A stretch of DNA of 58,358 nt, taken from contig CAJINA010000150.1 of assembly GCA_905176665.1 (NCBI GenBank), forward strand, positions 1-58,358, given 5' to 3'. Both the position numbers and the translations under genes were made by a program. The notes under the pieces are model-generated. The model saw only the letters and a program-made list of their open reading frames with translations. It had not been told where the DNA came from and ran no database searches. Of this stretch, positions 1-9,594 are shown piece by piece. Position 1 is the stretch's first letter; every line of letters starts with the position of its first letter. The stretch comes from Olavius algarvensis Delta 4 endosymbiont (GTDB lineage: Bacteria > Desulfobacterota > Desulfobacteria > Desulfobacterales > CAJINA01).

Positions 1-92
1 ACGACCGCGCGCCATACCCTGGTCTTCTTTTGGGGCCAGGGATGGCGCTTATCGTCTATCTCAAACTGTTTGGGAAGATCTTAACTTTTTCA
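1..92. repeat. Terminal inverted repeat, left copy
   Basis: Bases 1-92 are the exact reverse complement of 58266-58357; pairing fails at base 93, then resumes for about five bases. Inside it, GCGCCAT (9-15) and CCCTGG (17-22) pair with CCAGGG (36-41) and ATGGCGC (42-48), a 13-bp stem with one bulged A and a 13-nt loop. There is no T-run, so it is not an ordinary terminator. It is most simply the edge of a multicopy repeat at which assembly stopped on both sides. Confidence 0.9.
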
Positions 93-95
93 CTT

Positions 96-140
96 AAATT
101 GTTGGTCGCAGCACAGGGATTTGACTATCCGACATCCTGT
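96..140 (-). repeat. Degenerate tRNA-Pro 3'-end copy D (att-like)
   Basis: This stretch matches the CCA-proximal part of the tRNA-Pro gene at 11966 (AAATTGTTGGTCG, AGGGATTTGA, CCGACATCCTG) with several changes. It starts four bases inside the terminal inverted repeat. It cannot fold into a whole tRNA. I read it as an old attachment-site remnant. Confidence 0.6.
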
Positions 141-332
141 TTCAGAGGCTTCTTTATTTTGAACTATTTTTCCAGGGGTTGATCATTTATGATTTTCGAA
201 TTCAATTTATCCACATTTGTATTCCATTTTTCGAAAACCCGCATGTCATTAATCAGTAAAAGGGAACTTAAAGAAGCGGCACCTTTTAGGTAAACAACTT
301 TACCGCGAAACTATCTTAGGACTAAATAGAAT

Positions 333-353
333 CCCACCCAAAGGTGGGCTTTT
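333..353. terminator. Short hairpin downstream of the secreted Cys-rich gene
   Basis: CCCACC pairs with GGTGGG over a CAAA loop, followed on the plus strand by CTTTTAT. It lies just beyond the stop of the minus-strand gene at 375. The U-run is on the plus side, so its role for that gene is uncertain. Confidence 0.4.
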
Positions 354-374
354 ATCAAAGAAAAGTCAGATTAT

Positions 375-854
375 TTACATTGCCTCTGCTTTCGCTAACT
401 TCTTTGTATGTTTTTTATCCGCTTTATCATAACACCTGTTGCTCTTTTTCCTGACATCCGCCAAGCATTCCGCCTCATCGTCTCCCCTGCACCTCTCAGC
501 GCGCGCGTTTCCTTTATCTTTGCATTTATCTTGGGCTTTTTCATACCATTCGTTGGCTTTATCAATTGCCTTTTGCTTTTTCTCCGCAAGTTTTGCTATC
601 TTGGCTTTCCTTCTGAGCAAGCCTGGGTTCATGCATTCATCGAGATCAGTATGCCATTCAAGTTGGCAGCGAAATCGATTTTTACCACTATTGACACATC
701 TATCTATAGCGCTTGCATTATCATCTCGGCATCTTTGCTTTTCTGCCTCAATAAGCTCCCGCCAGCTTGCAGCTTCTGCAGGTGCGTTAAGCAAAAAAAT
801 GCCGGCCGTAAAAACGAGGGTTAACAAAAAAACTAGTACTTTGCATTTTTTCAT
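375..854 (-). CDS. Secreted cysteine-rich, lysine-rich hypothetical protein
   Basis: I do not recognise this 159-residue protein. I chose the start MKKCKVLVFLL at 854 because GAGAGGT lies about eight bases upstream; an in-frame start 36 bases further upstream has no comparable site. The N-terminus is a clear signal peptide (basic start, long hydrophobic stretch, cut probably after AEA). The mature part is highly charged and mostly helical, with about ten cysteines in repeated K/R-C and E-C contexts, suggesting disulfides outside the cytoplasm. It lies alone in AT-rich DNA between two tRNA-Pro-like remnants and is probably island cargo. Confidence 0.55.
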   Translation of the reverse strand: MKKCKVLVFLLTLVFTAGIFLLNAPAEAASWRELIEAEKQRCRDDNASAIDRCVNSGKNRFRCQLEWHTDLDECMNPGLLRRKAKIAKLAEKKQKAIDKANEWYEKAQDKCKDKGNARAERCRGDDEAECLADVRKKSNRCYDKADKKHTKKLAKAEAM

Positions 855-2036
855 GATATCTACCTCTCTGAATTTGGTTAACAGCAACACTACTATCTAA
901 ATACTTCCTGGGGAAGCAACCCGCCATGTCTGAAACTTAGCCAATTCGTTTCCAAAGCATAGTTTGTGATAAATAATTTAGCCAGATGTCTAATGCGTTG
1001 TGATTTTTGCGTTCTGTTCAGGCTTATCTGGGTATTCATTTCGTTAACCTGCAAGCCCCGTACTCACCTACCGTTAAAACCTTTGTAAAAAAAAGATTTC
1101 AAGGGCCTGCCTTTTAGCCGTATAGCAAAGTACCAATGGTTTGGTGTTTGTGTTAATCTTGTTTGTTAAGGCACTTATTGTTTTTTGGGGGGGGTAATAA
1201 TTTTTTTAAGTGTAACAAATTTCGCTATCATGTCAATATAGAAACTCACTCTAAGTGGTTGTAGATCAAAAATAAATTCAACTTCCGACTTACGATCATG
1301 TCCTTATGGGGTTTCATCAGGCGGGCATATGCAGGTTCCCGTTTTTTGTGGAGACATATTACCAAGGAAAGGTGAGATAGCTTTCAGCACCTTTTAGGCA
1401 GAAAATTTGACGAAAGACATCATTCCCGTGGCCACTACAAGCGTCAGGTGATTTTAGCTGTGCCGTTTTTCTTGGATATTGCGTCTCTCTTTTTGAGTGG
1501 CAGGCGGCAAGGAAAATACACATGGGCTTGCCCCGAAGGCAAGCGAGGCCCAGGATATCCTGAGCCGTACTCGTTTGTTCAAATTATTGATCGGGGCGAA
1601 AGGGGTTGAAGCCGATATTTTAACAATTATATTGGTATGTTAGGTGTAATATAAAAGGGTGCCAACAGGTAATTTAGCACGCTTTTTCATCTATTTCTTT
1701 TTCAGTCCGGATGTCACTTAGTCTCGTTCTGTAGATAGCTTTATAATCGAATTTGGTCACAATTTGCATGTCCCTCTTCGTTAGGTAGTAAGAGAGCTTT
1801 TCTTTTTGGTATCTTTAACTCATATCACAAACGGTTTAAATGCGACAATTTGAATATATAACAAAATTTTGCTAAAGTTGACCTATGGGTTCGCAGAAAC
1901 ATGACACCAGCTTGAATCTCAAACCGCTTGTGTCTGGGGAAATGGATCCTAACTTGCCTTCTATAGTAAACTTATTCGCAATTTATCTTAGATCTACCTG
2001 CAATCAAGCTTACGATCAAAAGACCGGAGGCTAAAC
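855..2036. other. AT-rich intergenic region of an island
   Basis: No convincing gene is visible in this 1.2-kb AT-rich stretch. Its only recognisable feature is the tRNA-Pro-like remnant at 1541-1617. The last 40 bases hold the leader of the caspase-like gene, with GACCGGAGG as a good ribosome-binding site. Confidence 0.6.
1541..1617 (-). repeat. Degenerate tRNA-Pro 3'-end plus terminator, copy C (att-like)
   Basis: The block reads GGCCCAGGATATCCTGAGCC, then about 20 bases, then ATTGATCGGGGCGAAAGG and GTTGAAGCCGAT. It lines up with the tRNA-Pro terminator (GGCTCAGGATTTCCTGAGCC) and the tRNA 3' part at 11924-11995, with many substitutions. It is the most decayed of the copies that still include the terminator. 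Confidence 0.6.
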
Positions 2037-3764
2037 ATGAAACAACGTTTCTTTTGCCTGATAGTCGCCATTTCTTTTACTTTGACGCCTTCTGTCTTTG
2101 CACTAAACGCTCAACGAGGGCTGTCGGTTGTACCCGATTCAAGTACCTGGGGAAACTATCACGCCCTTATTATAGGCATAAACGATTATAACAAGTGGCC
2201 CCGGCTTAGAACGGCAGTCAAAGATGCCACCGTGATTAGGGACACGCTGATAACGCGTTACGGTTTTCCCAAGAAGAATGTCATCCTTAGAACAGATGGT
2301 GCCGCCACCCGATTTCAAATTGAGAGAGATATACGGTACCTGGCGACAGCGATGAAGTCCGTCGACAACCTGTTCATCTATTATGCCGGGCACGGCCAGC
2401 TCGATGACCTTACCGGTGACGGCTACTGGGTACCGGTCGAAGGCGCCCTGAAAAACCCGAGTACCTGGGTAGCAAACTCTTATTTAAAAGCAGTTCTAAG
2501 TTCCGAAAAAGTACAGGCCAAGAACATAGTGGTCATTGCGGACTCCTGTTACAGTGGATCTATGCTGCGGGGCGGACCGTCCCTCATGTCACTGGATGAC
2601 AAGAGATATCAGGAAAAACTGGTCCAAAAAGCCGCCTTGCGCTCCCGCCAGGTAATCTCATCCGGCGGCGTGGAGCCGGTAGCCGACGGTGGTGCCGAAG
2701 GGCATAGCCTGTTTGCCTATTATTTGATCGATACGCTCAGGACAAATGAACGGGAAGTGGTCGATCTGGAAAACCTATTTCATACTAAAGTATGGAAACC
2801 GGTTACTGAAATCGGAGATCAGCGGCCCAACGTAGGCCGCCTGAAAACGCCAATGGATCAGGACGGACAGTTTGTCCTCTATAACGCTGCTTTGGTTCTG
2901 CAACAAAAGGTTTCAAAGCCACAGATTGGCTCTAAACCTGGGGCGGCAATACCAGCGACTGCCGCGCCACAAGCCGCTCCCCGGAATCTGAACGATGAAG
3001 AAGAGTTGTGGAACATCGTAAAAACATCCCCGGCTGTTGAAGATTATGAGATGTTTCTGGAAGCGTACCCAAACAGCCGGTTTGAGATCCATGCGCGCTT
3101 GAAAATGCAGCAAATAAAGCGGAAAAAGAGCGCAAAAAAGATGGCTGCCGCCGTGACACCAAAACCGGTAAAACCGAAACCTGTGGAGCCAAAAACAGTT
3201 AGCGGTTCAAAGGCCGCGAAAAAAAGTCTTACCTATGCGGCAGTTTCACCTACCCTTATTGAGCAAAGCAGTGGGGTTCGTTTAAAGGAAAGAAAGAGCA
3301 AGTATAGGTTGGCCCTGTTTCCAATTAAGTATCAATCTACGTATGGGAGTCAGGGTTCTACTGTAGAACTGGGGTCTATCAAAGGCATCAATGAATTGGC
3401 CGCAAACGATCAAAATCTAACACTGGCCTACACATACAAGAAATTAAAGGGCTCACCGGATGATGTGACCCTGTTCCCAGGTGATGAGTTGCCTCAAGTG
3501 TGGAAGAAAAAATCATTCTTTGCGGCAAGTGAACCCGATTGGGATAAGGTTAAAACCTTCGGGTCCCAAATAGATGCTGAGATTGCCATCCTGGTGAGTG
3601 CGGTGTTCAGGAACGGAGTATTTCGATTGGATATCTATTGCTACGACTACAATAGCGGCAATGTTTATTCAACTCTAAACCAGGAGGCCTCATCCTGGGG
3701 TATGTCTACTGCAGTAGAAAACGCTGCGCGTAGGGTAGTTAGAGAACTATATGGAAACGAATAA
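2037..3764 (+). CDS. Secreted caspase-like (peptidase C14 family) protein
   Basis: This 575-residue protein has an N-terminal signal peptide (cut near residue 23), so it probably acts in the periplasm or on the surface. A caspase-fold domain spans about 40-285: YYAGHG carries the catalytic His119 and DSCYSG the catalytic Cys171, both intact. A Pro/Lys-rich linker with PKPV-type repeats (about 365-405) leads to an unrecognised C-terminal domain (410-575). GACCGGAGG precedes the ATG. Metacaspase-like bacterial proteins cleave after basic residues in known cases; the substrate here is unknown. The gene lies between two tRNA-Pro-like remnants, followed 98 bases later by a basic helical protein, so the two may be one cargo unit. 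Confidence 0.85.
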   Translation: MKQRFFCLIVAISFTLTPSVFALNAQRGLSVVPDSSTWGNYHALIIGINDYNKWPRLRTAVKDATVIRDTLITRYGFPKKNVILRTDGAATRFQIERDIRYLATAMKSVDNLFIYYAGHGQLDDLTGDGYWVPVEGALKNPSTWVANSYLKAVLSSEKVQAKNIVVIADSCYSGSMLRGGPSLMSLDDKRYQEKLVQKAALRSRQVISSGGVEPVADGGAEGHSLFAYYLIDTLRTNEREVVDLENLFHTKVWKPVTEIGDQRPNVGRLKTPMDQDGQFVLYNAALVLQQKVSKPQIGSKPGAAIPATAAPQAAPRNLNDEEELWNIVKTSPAVEDYEMFLEAYPNSRFEIHARLKMQQIKRKKSAKKMAAAVTPKPVKPKPVEPKTVSGSKAAKKSLTYAAVSPTLIEQSSGVRLKERKSKYRLALFPIKYQSTYGSQGSTVELGSIKGINELAANDQNLTLAYTYKKLKGSPDDVTLFPGDELPQVWKKKSFFAASEPDWDKVKTFGSQIDAEIAILVSAVFRNGVFRLDIYCYDYNSGNVYSTLNQEASSWGMSTAVENAARRVVRELYGNE

Positions 3765-3862
3765 TAGAATTCTATCTCTCTATTTCTAATCCACGCATAG
3801 AGGCCAGTGATAGGCAAGCCTAACGCTGTGACACCTTTTGACGGAAAGTAAGGAGCTTAAAT

Positions 3863-4378
3863 ATGCTATGGTTTTTTCGATACAAAAAACAGGGTCTTGC
3901 ATCCGGATTGATTAAAATTCATGAATTTCTCCTTGAAGATATCATCCTGTATTTTGAAAAGGGGAAATCAATAAAAAAGAGGGTTAAAGCGGCTCGCAAG
4001 ACGGTTAAAAAGGCGCTACGTTTCGGCAAGAAGAAGAAAATCTATCCCAAAGATAAAACCGATGGAGCTCTCGAACTTTTAGAGGAATTGCAGGAGGAGC
4101 TAAATTACACCCGTCAAGTCATCATCGAATCAGCGGCTGAACTGGAAAGCTTGATCCTTCAAATTAAGGAAGAAAAAGTTCAAACTGTTTACGCACTTAT
4201 CAGCACCGCACGTGAACATGTCCGGAAAGCCGAGCATGAGAAAGGTAGACAGCTTCTCATAGAAGCCCAAAAACAACTGGGGGGAAAACTTCTTTTAAAA
4301 ACACGAAAAGACTTTCTTACCGGGATTGACAGCAAGATAAAAATATTAAAGCGTGAGATTGAAAAAGAGCAAGCCTAG
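3863..4378 (+). CDS. Basic coiled-coil hypothetical protein
   Basis: I do not recognise this 171-residue protein. It has a weakly hydrophobic N-terminus, a very basic middle (runs such as KKRVKAARKTVKKALRFGKK near residues 37-57) and long charged helices likely to form coiled coils to the end. There is no signal peptide. AAGGAG lies eight bases before the ATG. It follows the caspase-like gene on the same strand and ends just before a bidirectional terminator. Nucleic-acid or membrane binding would suit the charge pattern but is a guess. Confidence 0.55.
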   Translation: MLWFFRYKKQGLASGLIKIHEFLLEDIILYFEKGKSIKKRVKAARKTVKKALRFGKKKKIYPKDKTDGALELLEELQEELNYTRQVIIESAAELESLILQIKEEKVQTVYALISTAREHVRKAEHEKGRQLLIEAQKQLGGKLLLKTRKDFLTGIDSKIKILKREIEKEQA

Positions 4379-4415
4379 CCGCGGTCCTCAAAATTCTGTC
4401 GTCGATTGAAACAAG

Positions 4416-4441
4416 AAAGGCTCAGGACTTCCTGAGCCTTT
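4416..4441. terminator. Terminator copy from the tRNA-Pro locus (copy B)
   Basis: AAAGGCTCAGGA pairs perfectly with TCCTGAGCCTTT over a two-base loop, with T-rich tails on both sides. The same hairpin follows the intact tRNA-Pro at 11924-11949. Here it can also end transcripts of the gene at 3863-4378. Confidence 0.75.
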
Positions 4442-4508
4442 CCTATTTGCTGAAATTGTTGGTCGAGGCGAAGGGCTCTGAACCCCCGACATCCTGCTCC
4501 CAAAGCAG
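4442..4508 (-). repeat. tRNA-Pro 3'-half copy B (att-like)
   Basis: From TGG at 4460 to 4508, this matches the last 49 bases of the tRNA-Pro gene with four mismatches, including the T-arm, the variable region and most of the anticodon arm (AACCCCCGACATCCTGCTCC). Similarity stops abruptly at 4509. A 3'-half copy with its terminator beyond the gene is the usual mark of tRNA-directed integration. Confidence 0.8.
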
Positions 4509-4777
4509 TTTGTGCTGTTCTCAAAGGCGCTAATATACTGTTATTACATGATACATTTTGATTAGACAAGCTTGCGCTAGAACCATTTTCATAACAAACC
4601 GCAAGCAAGATCGGCAAGCGTAAAACTTAAAGATATCACTATGCTTTTTATTCTCTATATATGTTAGTAATTATGCCAGATACATTCCGATCGTTTGACG
4701 ACAAAGTTGTCAAAGTTGCATATCTAAATCACACCCAGATGGATTCAAACTTATTCAGTATTTGGTGGCGATAGATT
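4509..4777. other. Non-coding gap
   Basis: This AT-rich stretch follows the tRNA-Pro remnant and precedes the convergent end of the cyclase gene. I see no gene or clear signal in it. Confidence 0.5.
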
Positions 4778-7700
4778 TTATAATTCTAATGAGTCTAACG
4801 CCTCCTTTGATTGTTTCAGAAATTCCTTTGCTTCGATCTTCTCGAAGATCGCCATAGCCTTTCCAAAGAAGTCCTTGGCCATGACATTCCTTTTTTTTGA
4901 CCGGTACAGTAGTCCCAGACTGAGGTAGGCTTGGCCTGCAAACCCATCAATCCCGTTCTCGTCGGCCGCCTGGGTTGCCCTTTTCAAATGAAACTCCGCC
5001 TTTTTTGCCGCAAAAGGAACGTTCTTGATGATGAACCCGATGTTATTGATAATGGTTTGAAATCTTACCGGCTCTGCCCTGATTGCCATTTGCAGATAAA
5101 TCGTACCTGCAAGAAAATCGAATAGGTAATGAAGTGCTCCCCGTTCCTTCTCAACCCAGCGGTTCCTTATATTCTCCATGTTTTTAAAACCATCTGACAT
5201 ATCCCCATTGGCTACTTTAGCAACTCCCAAAAATATAGCAGCAGGTGATCTCAGCGTCTGGAATTGGCCATCCCGGCAATATGTCACGACATCATCAAGT
5301 ACAGGTTGTGCTTTATTAAACTGACCTTTCTGCGCATAGGCAATACCAAGAAACAACATTGCATAATGAGAATACATGGGATCCACTGATACCGACACGG
5401 CCTTTTGATACTGTTCAATAGCCATTGGAAAATCACCGGAGGTCGCATACCCGTGACCGGCAGTAACATATCCCAAGCTCATGCATCGGATGTCTGAATG
5501 CTTATCACCGTAATCCAGAAGCTTTCCGCCTATATCGATATTTTCCACAGATTTTCCGGCATAATAGTTTGCATGGCCAATCCCGGCCAAGGATTTGAAA
5601 TAGAGGTAACGATCCACGGCGAGAGAAGAAGCGATCTTTTGGGCCGCTTTTCCATAGGTTATCGCTTCCTCGATACGCCCCTGCTCAGTGCAGTTCCATG
5701 TAAGCCAGGTAAGGGCATAGCCTTTGACTTCAAGGCTCCCGGTCTCTTCACCAAGTTCAAGGGCTTTTAGCAGATATCGGTCAGCATCCTTATACTCCTC
5801 TGATCCTGTCAACATATAGCCCAGCCACGCATAGTACATACCCAGTTGTTCTTTACCATCCAGCGCCTCGGCAATGGTGATATTGGCCTTTAATAGGTCG
5901 ACCAGATCTCGATATTTTCCATAGTAGTAAAACACGTAGGCCCATTTAATCAGCGTATCGATGAGGAGTCTATCCTCTTCCCTTGACCTGTCCGGTTTTT
6001 GAACAAGCAGTTCGAAAGATTCCTGAAAATATTGATGCGCCTCTTCCAGGGCATAGCGATTTAAATTTTTCACACCTGACTTCACCAGATAATCGACCGA
6101 TTTATGAACCGATTGCCCCCTCTTGTAATGAAAGGCGAGCGTCTCATAAAACTCAGGCAGGCGGTCGGCGAAAATCTGTTCAATGGCAGTCCCAATGCGT
6201 TCATGAATGGCTTGCCGTTCTTTTATCAGCAGCCCGTTATAGACCACCTCCTGGGTAAGGGCATGTTTGAATACATACTCCAGGTCCGGCTCCATCTTGC
6301 GGGTCCGAATGAGATCCAGGCTTTCCAAGCCGGATAGATATTGATCAACAGGAGCAGTCAGGTTCGTTATGCGGGTGAGTACCTTGTAAAAAAAGGCCCG
6401 CCCGATCACCGAGGCTTCTTGCAGTATGCGCTTTGCCTGCTTTTCGAGACGATCCAAGCGAGAGGCAAGCACACCCTGGACGGTAGTGGGAATGTCCACC
6501 TGTTCCAGAGATTGGGCCAACTTCCAGCCGCCGTTGTCGGCGATCAGGGTCCCGGTCTCAATGAGGGTATTGATTACTTCTTCCAGGTAAAACGGATTGC
6601 CCTCCGCTTTTTGTTTGATGAAATAGCGCAGTTCGTCAGGCAAGTGGGTGGCATTTAGCAGGGATAGTAGCATGGCCCCGGTTTCATCCCAGGACAGCTC
6701 TTTAAGCAGGATCTTGTAGTGGGGCCAGGCCAGTGAGTCCGGCTCACTACCGGGAAAGAGGGTAAACGACGGCCGGTAGACACACACAAACAGGATCGGA
6801 CGGTGAGTGTTTTGCAGTAGTAGATGCAATAGTTCGATGAAAGACGCGTCCGCCCAATGCAGGTCCTCAAAAAGCATCACCGTGGGACCCCGGCCGGCCA
6901 CAGCTTCTAGGATATCCTGTACCGATCTGTGCAGTTGACCGCGCCAGAATTCAGGGCTGACCTCCTCGATCTCGGCATAATGGAGGGAAAACAGGCTGCC
7001 CAGGTACTTTTTGGCCTCTGGTTTATCCCAGAGCAGATCATCCACACCGGCCTCTATCTTTGCTCTGATTTGATCCGGCCTATCCTCTTCCCTGATTTGA
7101 AAGGCGTGGGTCAAAAGATTGGTCAGGGGATAATAGGCCATGCTTTGGGTATAGGCATAGGCGTGGCCTTCACGCCACTGTACCTCGTTCGGTGCCAGTC
7201 TTGCCTTGAACTCCTGTATCAACCGGCTTTTACCGGTGCCTGCATGACCGCTAACGGAGATGATGGAGCCTTTCCTCTGCTTGAGGTTCTCTACGGCTTC
7301 CATAAGGATGTTCATTTCTGCATCCCGGCCGATAAGCTTGGCCTGGACGCCATGTAGACGGCCGCTGGAGTCCTGCTGATCCATTACGGAAACCAATTTG
7401 TAGACTGCAACTGGTTCAGTCTTGCCTTTTACTTGGGTTGGCTCCAGAGTTTCAAATTCAAAGTACCGTATCGCCTGCTGATAGGTGTCTGGCCCCACGA
7501 TGATTTCACCGGCACCGGCAATTCCTTCCAATCGCGAAGCCAGATTAATGGAATCCCCGGTAAGCCCGTGAACCCCTTTTTCAACATCCACTTCTCCTGT
7601 GACCACAAGGCCCGTATTGATACCGGTGTGCAAGCTCAAAGATCGGCCGATTTTTCCTTCTATCCGGGGACTGAATCCCTCGATCGCAGCGTGTATTTCG

Positions 7701-8053
7701 ATGGCCGATCGGATGGCCCGGACCGGATCATCCTCATGGACTTTGGGTACACCGAAAACCGCCATCACTGCATCACCAATAAACTTTTCAATAAATCCGT
7801 CATAGCTTTGGATAATCTCAGTAATTTTACCGAAAATAAGGCTCATGATTTCTTTGACGTCCTCAGGATCGAGCCTTTCGGCCATGGCTGTGTATCCGGA
7901 CAAATCAGAAAACATTATTGTTACATGTTTGCGCTCGCCGGCAGCTGATGGATAGATCTCTGAGGTATCTGAAGCTTCTTCTAAATGACAACCACAAGCA
8001 TTACAAAAATTCGAGTCTTCAGGGATACTGAGTTGGCACTCTGGGCACTTCAT
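4778..8053 (-). CDS. Zinc-ribbon / class III nucleotide cyclase / AAA-type ATPase / TPR protein
   Basis: A 1091-residue multidomain signalling protein. A zinc ribbon (C3, C6, C17, C20) is followed by a class III adenylate/guanylate cyclase domain (about 40-220) with both metal aspartates, D50 in MFSDLSGYT and D94 in IGDAVMAVFG. Then comes a large P-loop ATPase: Walker A GHAGTGKS at 269-276 and Walker B VMLFEDLHWAD near 392-402. The rest, from about 640, is tetratricopeptide repeats. The architecture is known from large bacterial predicted-ATPase regulators; ligand and partner are unknown. It has no membrane segment, so it should be cytoplasmic. GGGGGGC precedes the ATG. It stands alone, next to an island boundary, pointing toward copy B. 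Confidence 0.88.
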   Translation of the reverse strand: MKCPECQLSIPEDSNFCNACGCHLEEASDTSEIYPSAAGERKHVTIMFSDLSGYTAMAERLDPEDVKEIMSLIFGKITEIIQSYDGFIEKFIGDAVMAVFGVPKVHEDDPVRAIRSAIEIHAAIEGFSPRIEGKIGRSLSLHTGINTGLVVTGEVDVEKGVHGLTGDSINLASRLEGIAGAGEIIVGPDTYQQAIRYFEFETLEPTQVKGKTEPVAVYKLVSVMDQQDSSGRLHGVQAKLIGRDAEMNILMEAVENLKQRKGSIISVSGHAGTGKSRLIQEFKARLAPNEVQWREGHAYAYTQSMAYYPLTNLLTHAFQIREEDRPDQIRAKIEAGVDDLLWDKPEAKKYLGSLFSLHYAEIEEVSPEFWRGQLHRSVQDILEAVAGRGPTVMLFEDLHWADASFIELLHLLLQNTHRPILFVCVYRPSFTLFPGSEPDSLAWPHYKILLKELSWDETGAMLLSLLNATHLPDELRYFIKQKAEGNPFYLEEVINTLIETGTLIADNGGWKLAQSLEQVDIPTTVQGVLASRLDRLEKQAKRILQEASVIGRAFFYKVLTRITNLTAPVDQYLSGLESLDLIRTRKMEPDLEYVFKHALTQEVVYNGLLIKERQAIHERIGTAIEQIFADRLPEFYETLAFHYKRGQSVHKSVDYLVKSGVKNLNRYALEEAHQYFQESFELLVQKPDRSREEDRLLIDTLIKWAYVFYYYGKYRDLVDLLKANITIAEALDGKEQLGMYYAWLGYMLTGSEEYKDADRYLLKALELGEETGSLEVKGYALTWLTWNCTEQGRIEEAITYGKAAQKIASSLAVDRYLYFKSLAGIGHANYYAGKSVENIDIGGKLLDYGDKHSDIRCMSLGYVTAGHGYATSGDFPMAIEQYQKAVSVSVDPMYSHYAMLFLGIAYAQKGQFNKAQPVLDDVVTYCRDGQFQTLRSPAAIFLGVAKVANGDMSDGFKNMENIRNRWVEKERGALHYLFDFLAGTIYLQMAIRAEPVRFQTIINNIGFIIKNVPFAAKKAEFHLKRATQAADENGIDGFAGQAYLSLGLLYRSKKRNVMAKDFFGKAMAIFEKIEAKEFLKQSKEALDSLEL

Positions 8054-8590
8054 TTTATGCCCCCCGTTTCTAAAGGTAGAGCTATGATGAGGAATTTTTA
8101 GGCTGGAATTGGTGATTTATATTACAACAATGATTCCCATGTCAATTTTTCAAAATTTAACCAAGAATGACAATTAGAATCTGCTGCCTGTGAAGATATC
8201 TTGTCAATATCACAAATCTATTAAAACCACCTATATGCATAGGGCTATCTGATCCGTGGACTTTTGCCAATAATCGTTGGCTGACACTGTGTAATTTCGG
8301 CCGAGGAATGATTTTGGGATTTTGGGGTATCTGGCCAATATCTGAAATTTTCTGAGAATACAGAGATATTATGAATGTCGCATTAGAGTGGCCTGCTCCG
8401 AAAGCATCTATTGTTTCATATAATTATCTTAAATACCAGAGAAAATAGCATATTGTTTAACGTATTTAGAATGATTTGTAATTCATTTTCAATAGATCCG
8501 CAAGCATATTTCGCAAGCAGAAATGTCATAAATTTTCACTTTTGATAGGAGCCAAGTGAGGACATAAACCTTTTCCCGAGTACTTACTTT
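8054..8590. other. AT-rich intergenic region with one direct-repeat copy
   Basis: It carries the leader of the cyclase gene (minus strand) and the left copy of a 40-bp direct repeat (8326-8364). I see no gene. Confidence 0.55.
8326..8364 (+). repeat. Direct repeat, left copy (flanks the SDR-hydrolase-TetR module)
   Basis: The sequence GGTATCTGGCCAATATCTGA continues as AATTTTCTGAGAATACAGA. It recurs at 11819-11858 in the same orientation with two substitutions and one single-base gap. The two copies bracket three genes. Confidence 0.8.
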
Positions 8591-9385
8591 TTAAAGTTGT
8601 CCAACATCGGCTTTGCTTTTGTCTACCATTCTCAATACACGCTTATTTGGAAGTAGTTTCGGTAGGAGTGCAAAAAAACGATTTGTTGCCCCGTTTACAT
8701 AAAGTGGCACGCCTTTCATGACCGCTTCAAAACCCTGATTCGCAACTGTAGCAGCATCCATCCACATATAGGATGGTAATCTGTTAACCGATTCCCGCAT
8801 TCCGTTAACATCATGGAATTCCGTGTATGTGTACCCCGGGCATATTGCGGTAACATTGACTCCTGTTCCTTCAGTTTCAAGGAAAAGTGTTTGCGATAGT
8901 TGATTAACAAATGATTTTGCCCCGCTATATAATGTAAAACCTGCTGAACCGGGAAGAATTCCACTCAGCGACGAAACGTTAATAATTCTACCGTACCCAC
9001 TTTTTATCATTCCGGGCAGAAAAAGATGGCAAAACTGAGCTACGGATGTAATTAGCACCTGGATAAATTCTGCTTGGTCTTTCCAGGCAGTGTTGTGAAA
9101 AGAACCGGGTAAACTATAACCTGCATTATTTACTAGCGCGTCTATTTGAAGCCCTTTTGATTGGATCGAATCAAAAAGTTCATGGGGAGCTTCGACATTA
9201 TGGAGATCAGCCGGTAATGGATAGACTTTTACATCAAATTTATCTTGAATGGATTTTTGCAATTCTCGCAATCGGTCTTCCCGGCGAGCAGTCAGCACCA
9301 GGTTGAAACCATTCTGCGCAAAGACCTCAGCAAGGGCTTTTCCGATACCAGCTGAAGCACCTGTAATAAATGCGGTCTTTTTCAT
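8591..9385 (-). CDS. Short-chain dehydrogenase/reductase
   Basis: A 264-residue classical SDR, a cytoplasmic NAD(P)H-dependent oxidoreductase. TGASAGIG (8-15) binds the cofactor, NNAG lies at 86-89, and the active site is complete with Ser138/139, Tyr153 and Lys157 (YSGAK). The basic pair RR after the second strand (LTARRED) favours NADPH. GGCGGAGG precedes the ATG. The substrate cannot be told from sequence. It lies inside a direct-repeat-bounded module with a serine hydrolase on the same strand and a TetR regulator beyond, 209 bases separating it from the hydrolase, so co-regulation is plausible. Confidence 0.88.
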   Translation of the reverse strand: MKKTAFITGASAGIGKALAEVFAQNGFNLVLTARREDRLRELQKSIQDKFDVKVYPLPADLHNVEAPHELFDSIQSKGLQIDALVNNAGYSLPGSFHNTAWKDQAEFIQVLITSVAQFCHLFLPGMIKSGYGRIINVSSLSGILPGSAGFTLYSGAKSFVNQLSQTLFLETEGTGVNVTAICPGYTYTEFHDVNGMRESVNRLPSYMWMDAATVANQGFEAVMKGVPLYVNGATNRFFALLPKLLPNKRVLRMVDKSKADVGQL

Positions 9386-9594
9386 CTTGGCCTCCGCCCT
9401 TTAAGGGTTATTTCTACCAGTAGGAGATTGTTTAACCTTCAACAAATAGCGCCTAATAAATTTTCAGGAGATTTAAATAAACTATAGAGAAGAAATATAT
9501 GGTTAAGGAAAACTGTTACCAGACAATTCATACCGTTTTCAAGGACTCTAATGCCCTGCTGTTTTGCATTCCTCAACGACCCGCTGCATCTATT

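Noticed and set aside
4442..4508. A second functional tRNA-Pro gene at 4460
   Set aside because: Similarity ends inside the anticodon arm; no D-arm or 5' acceptor strand follows.
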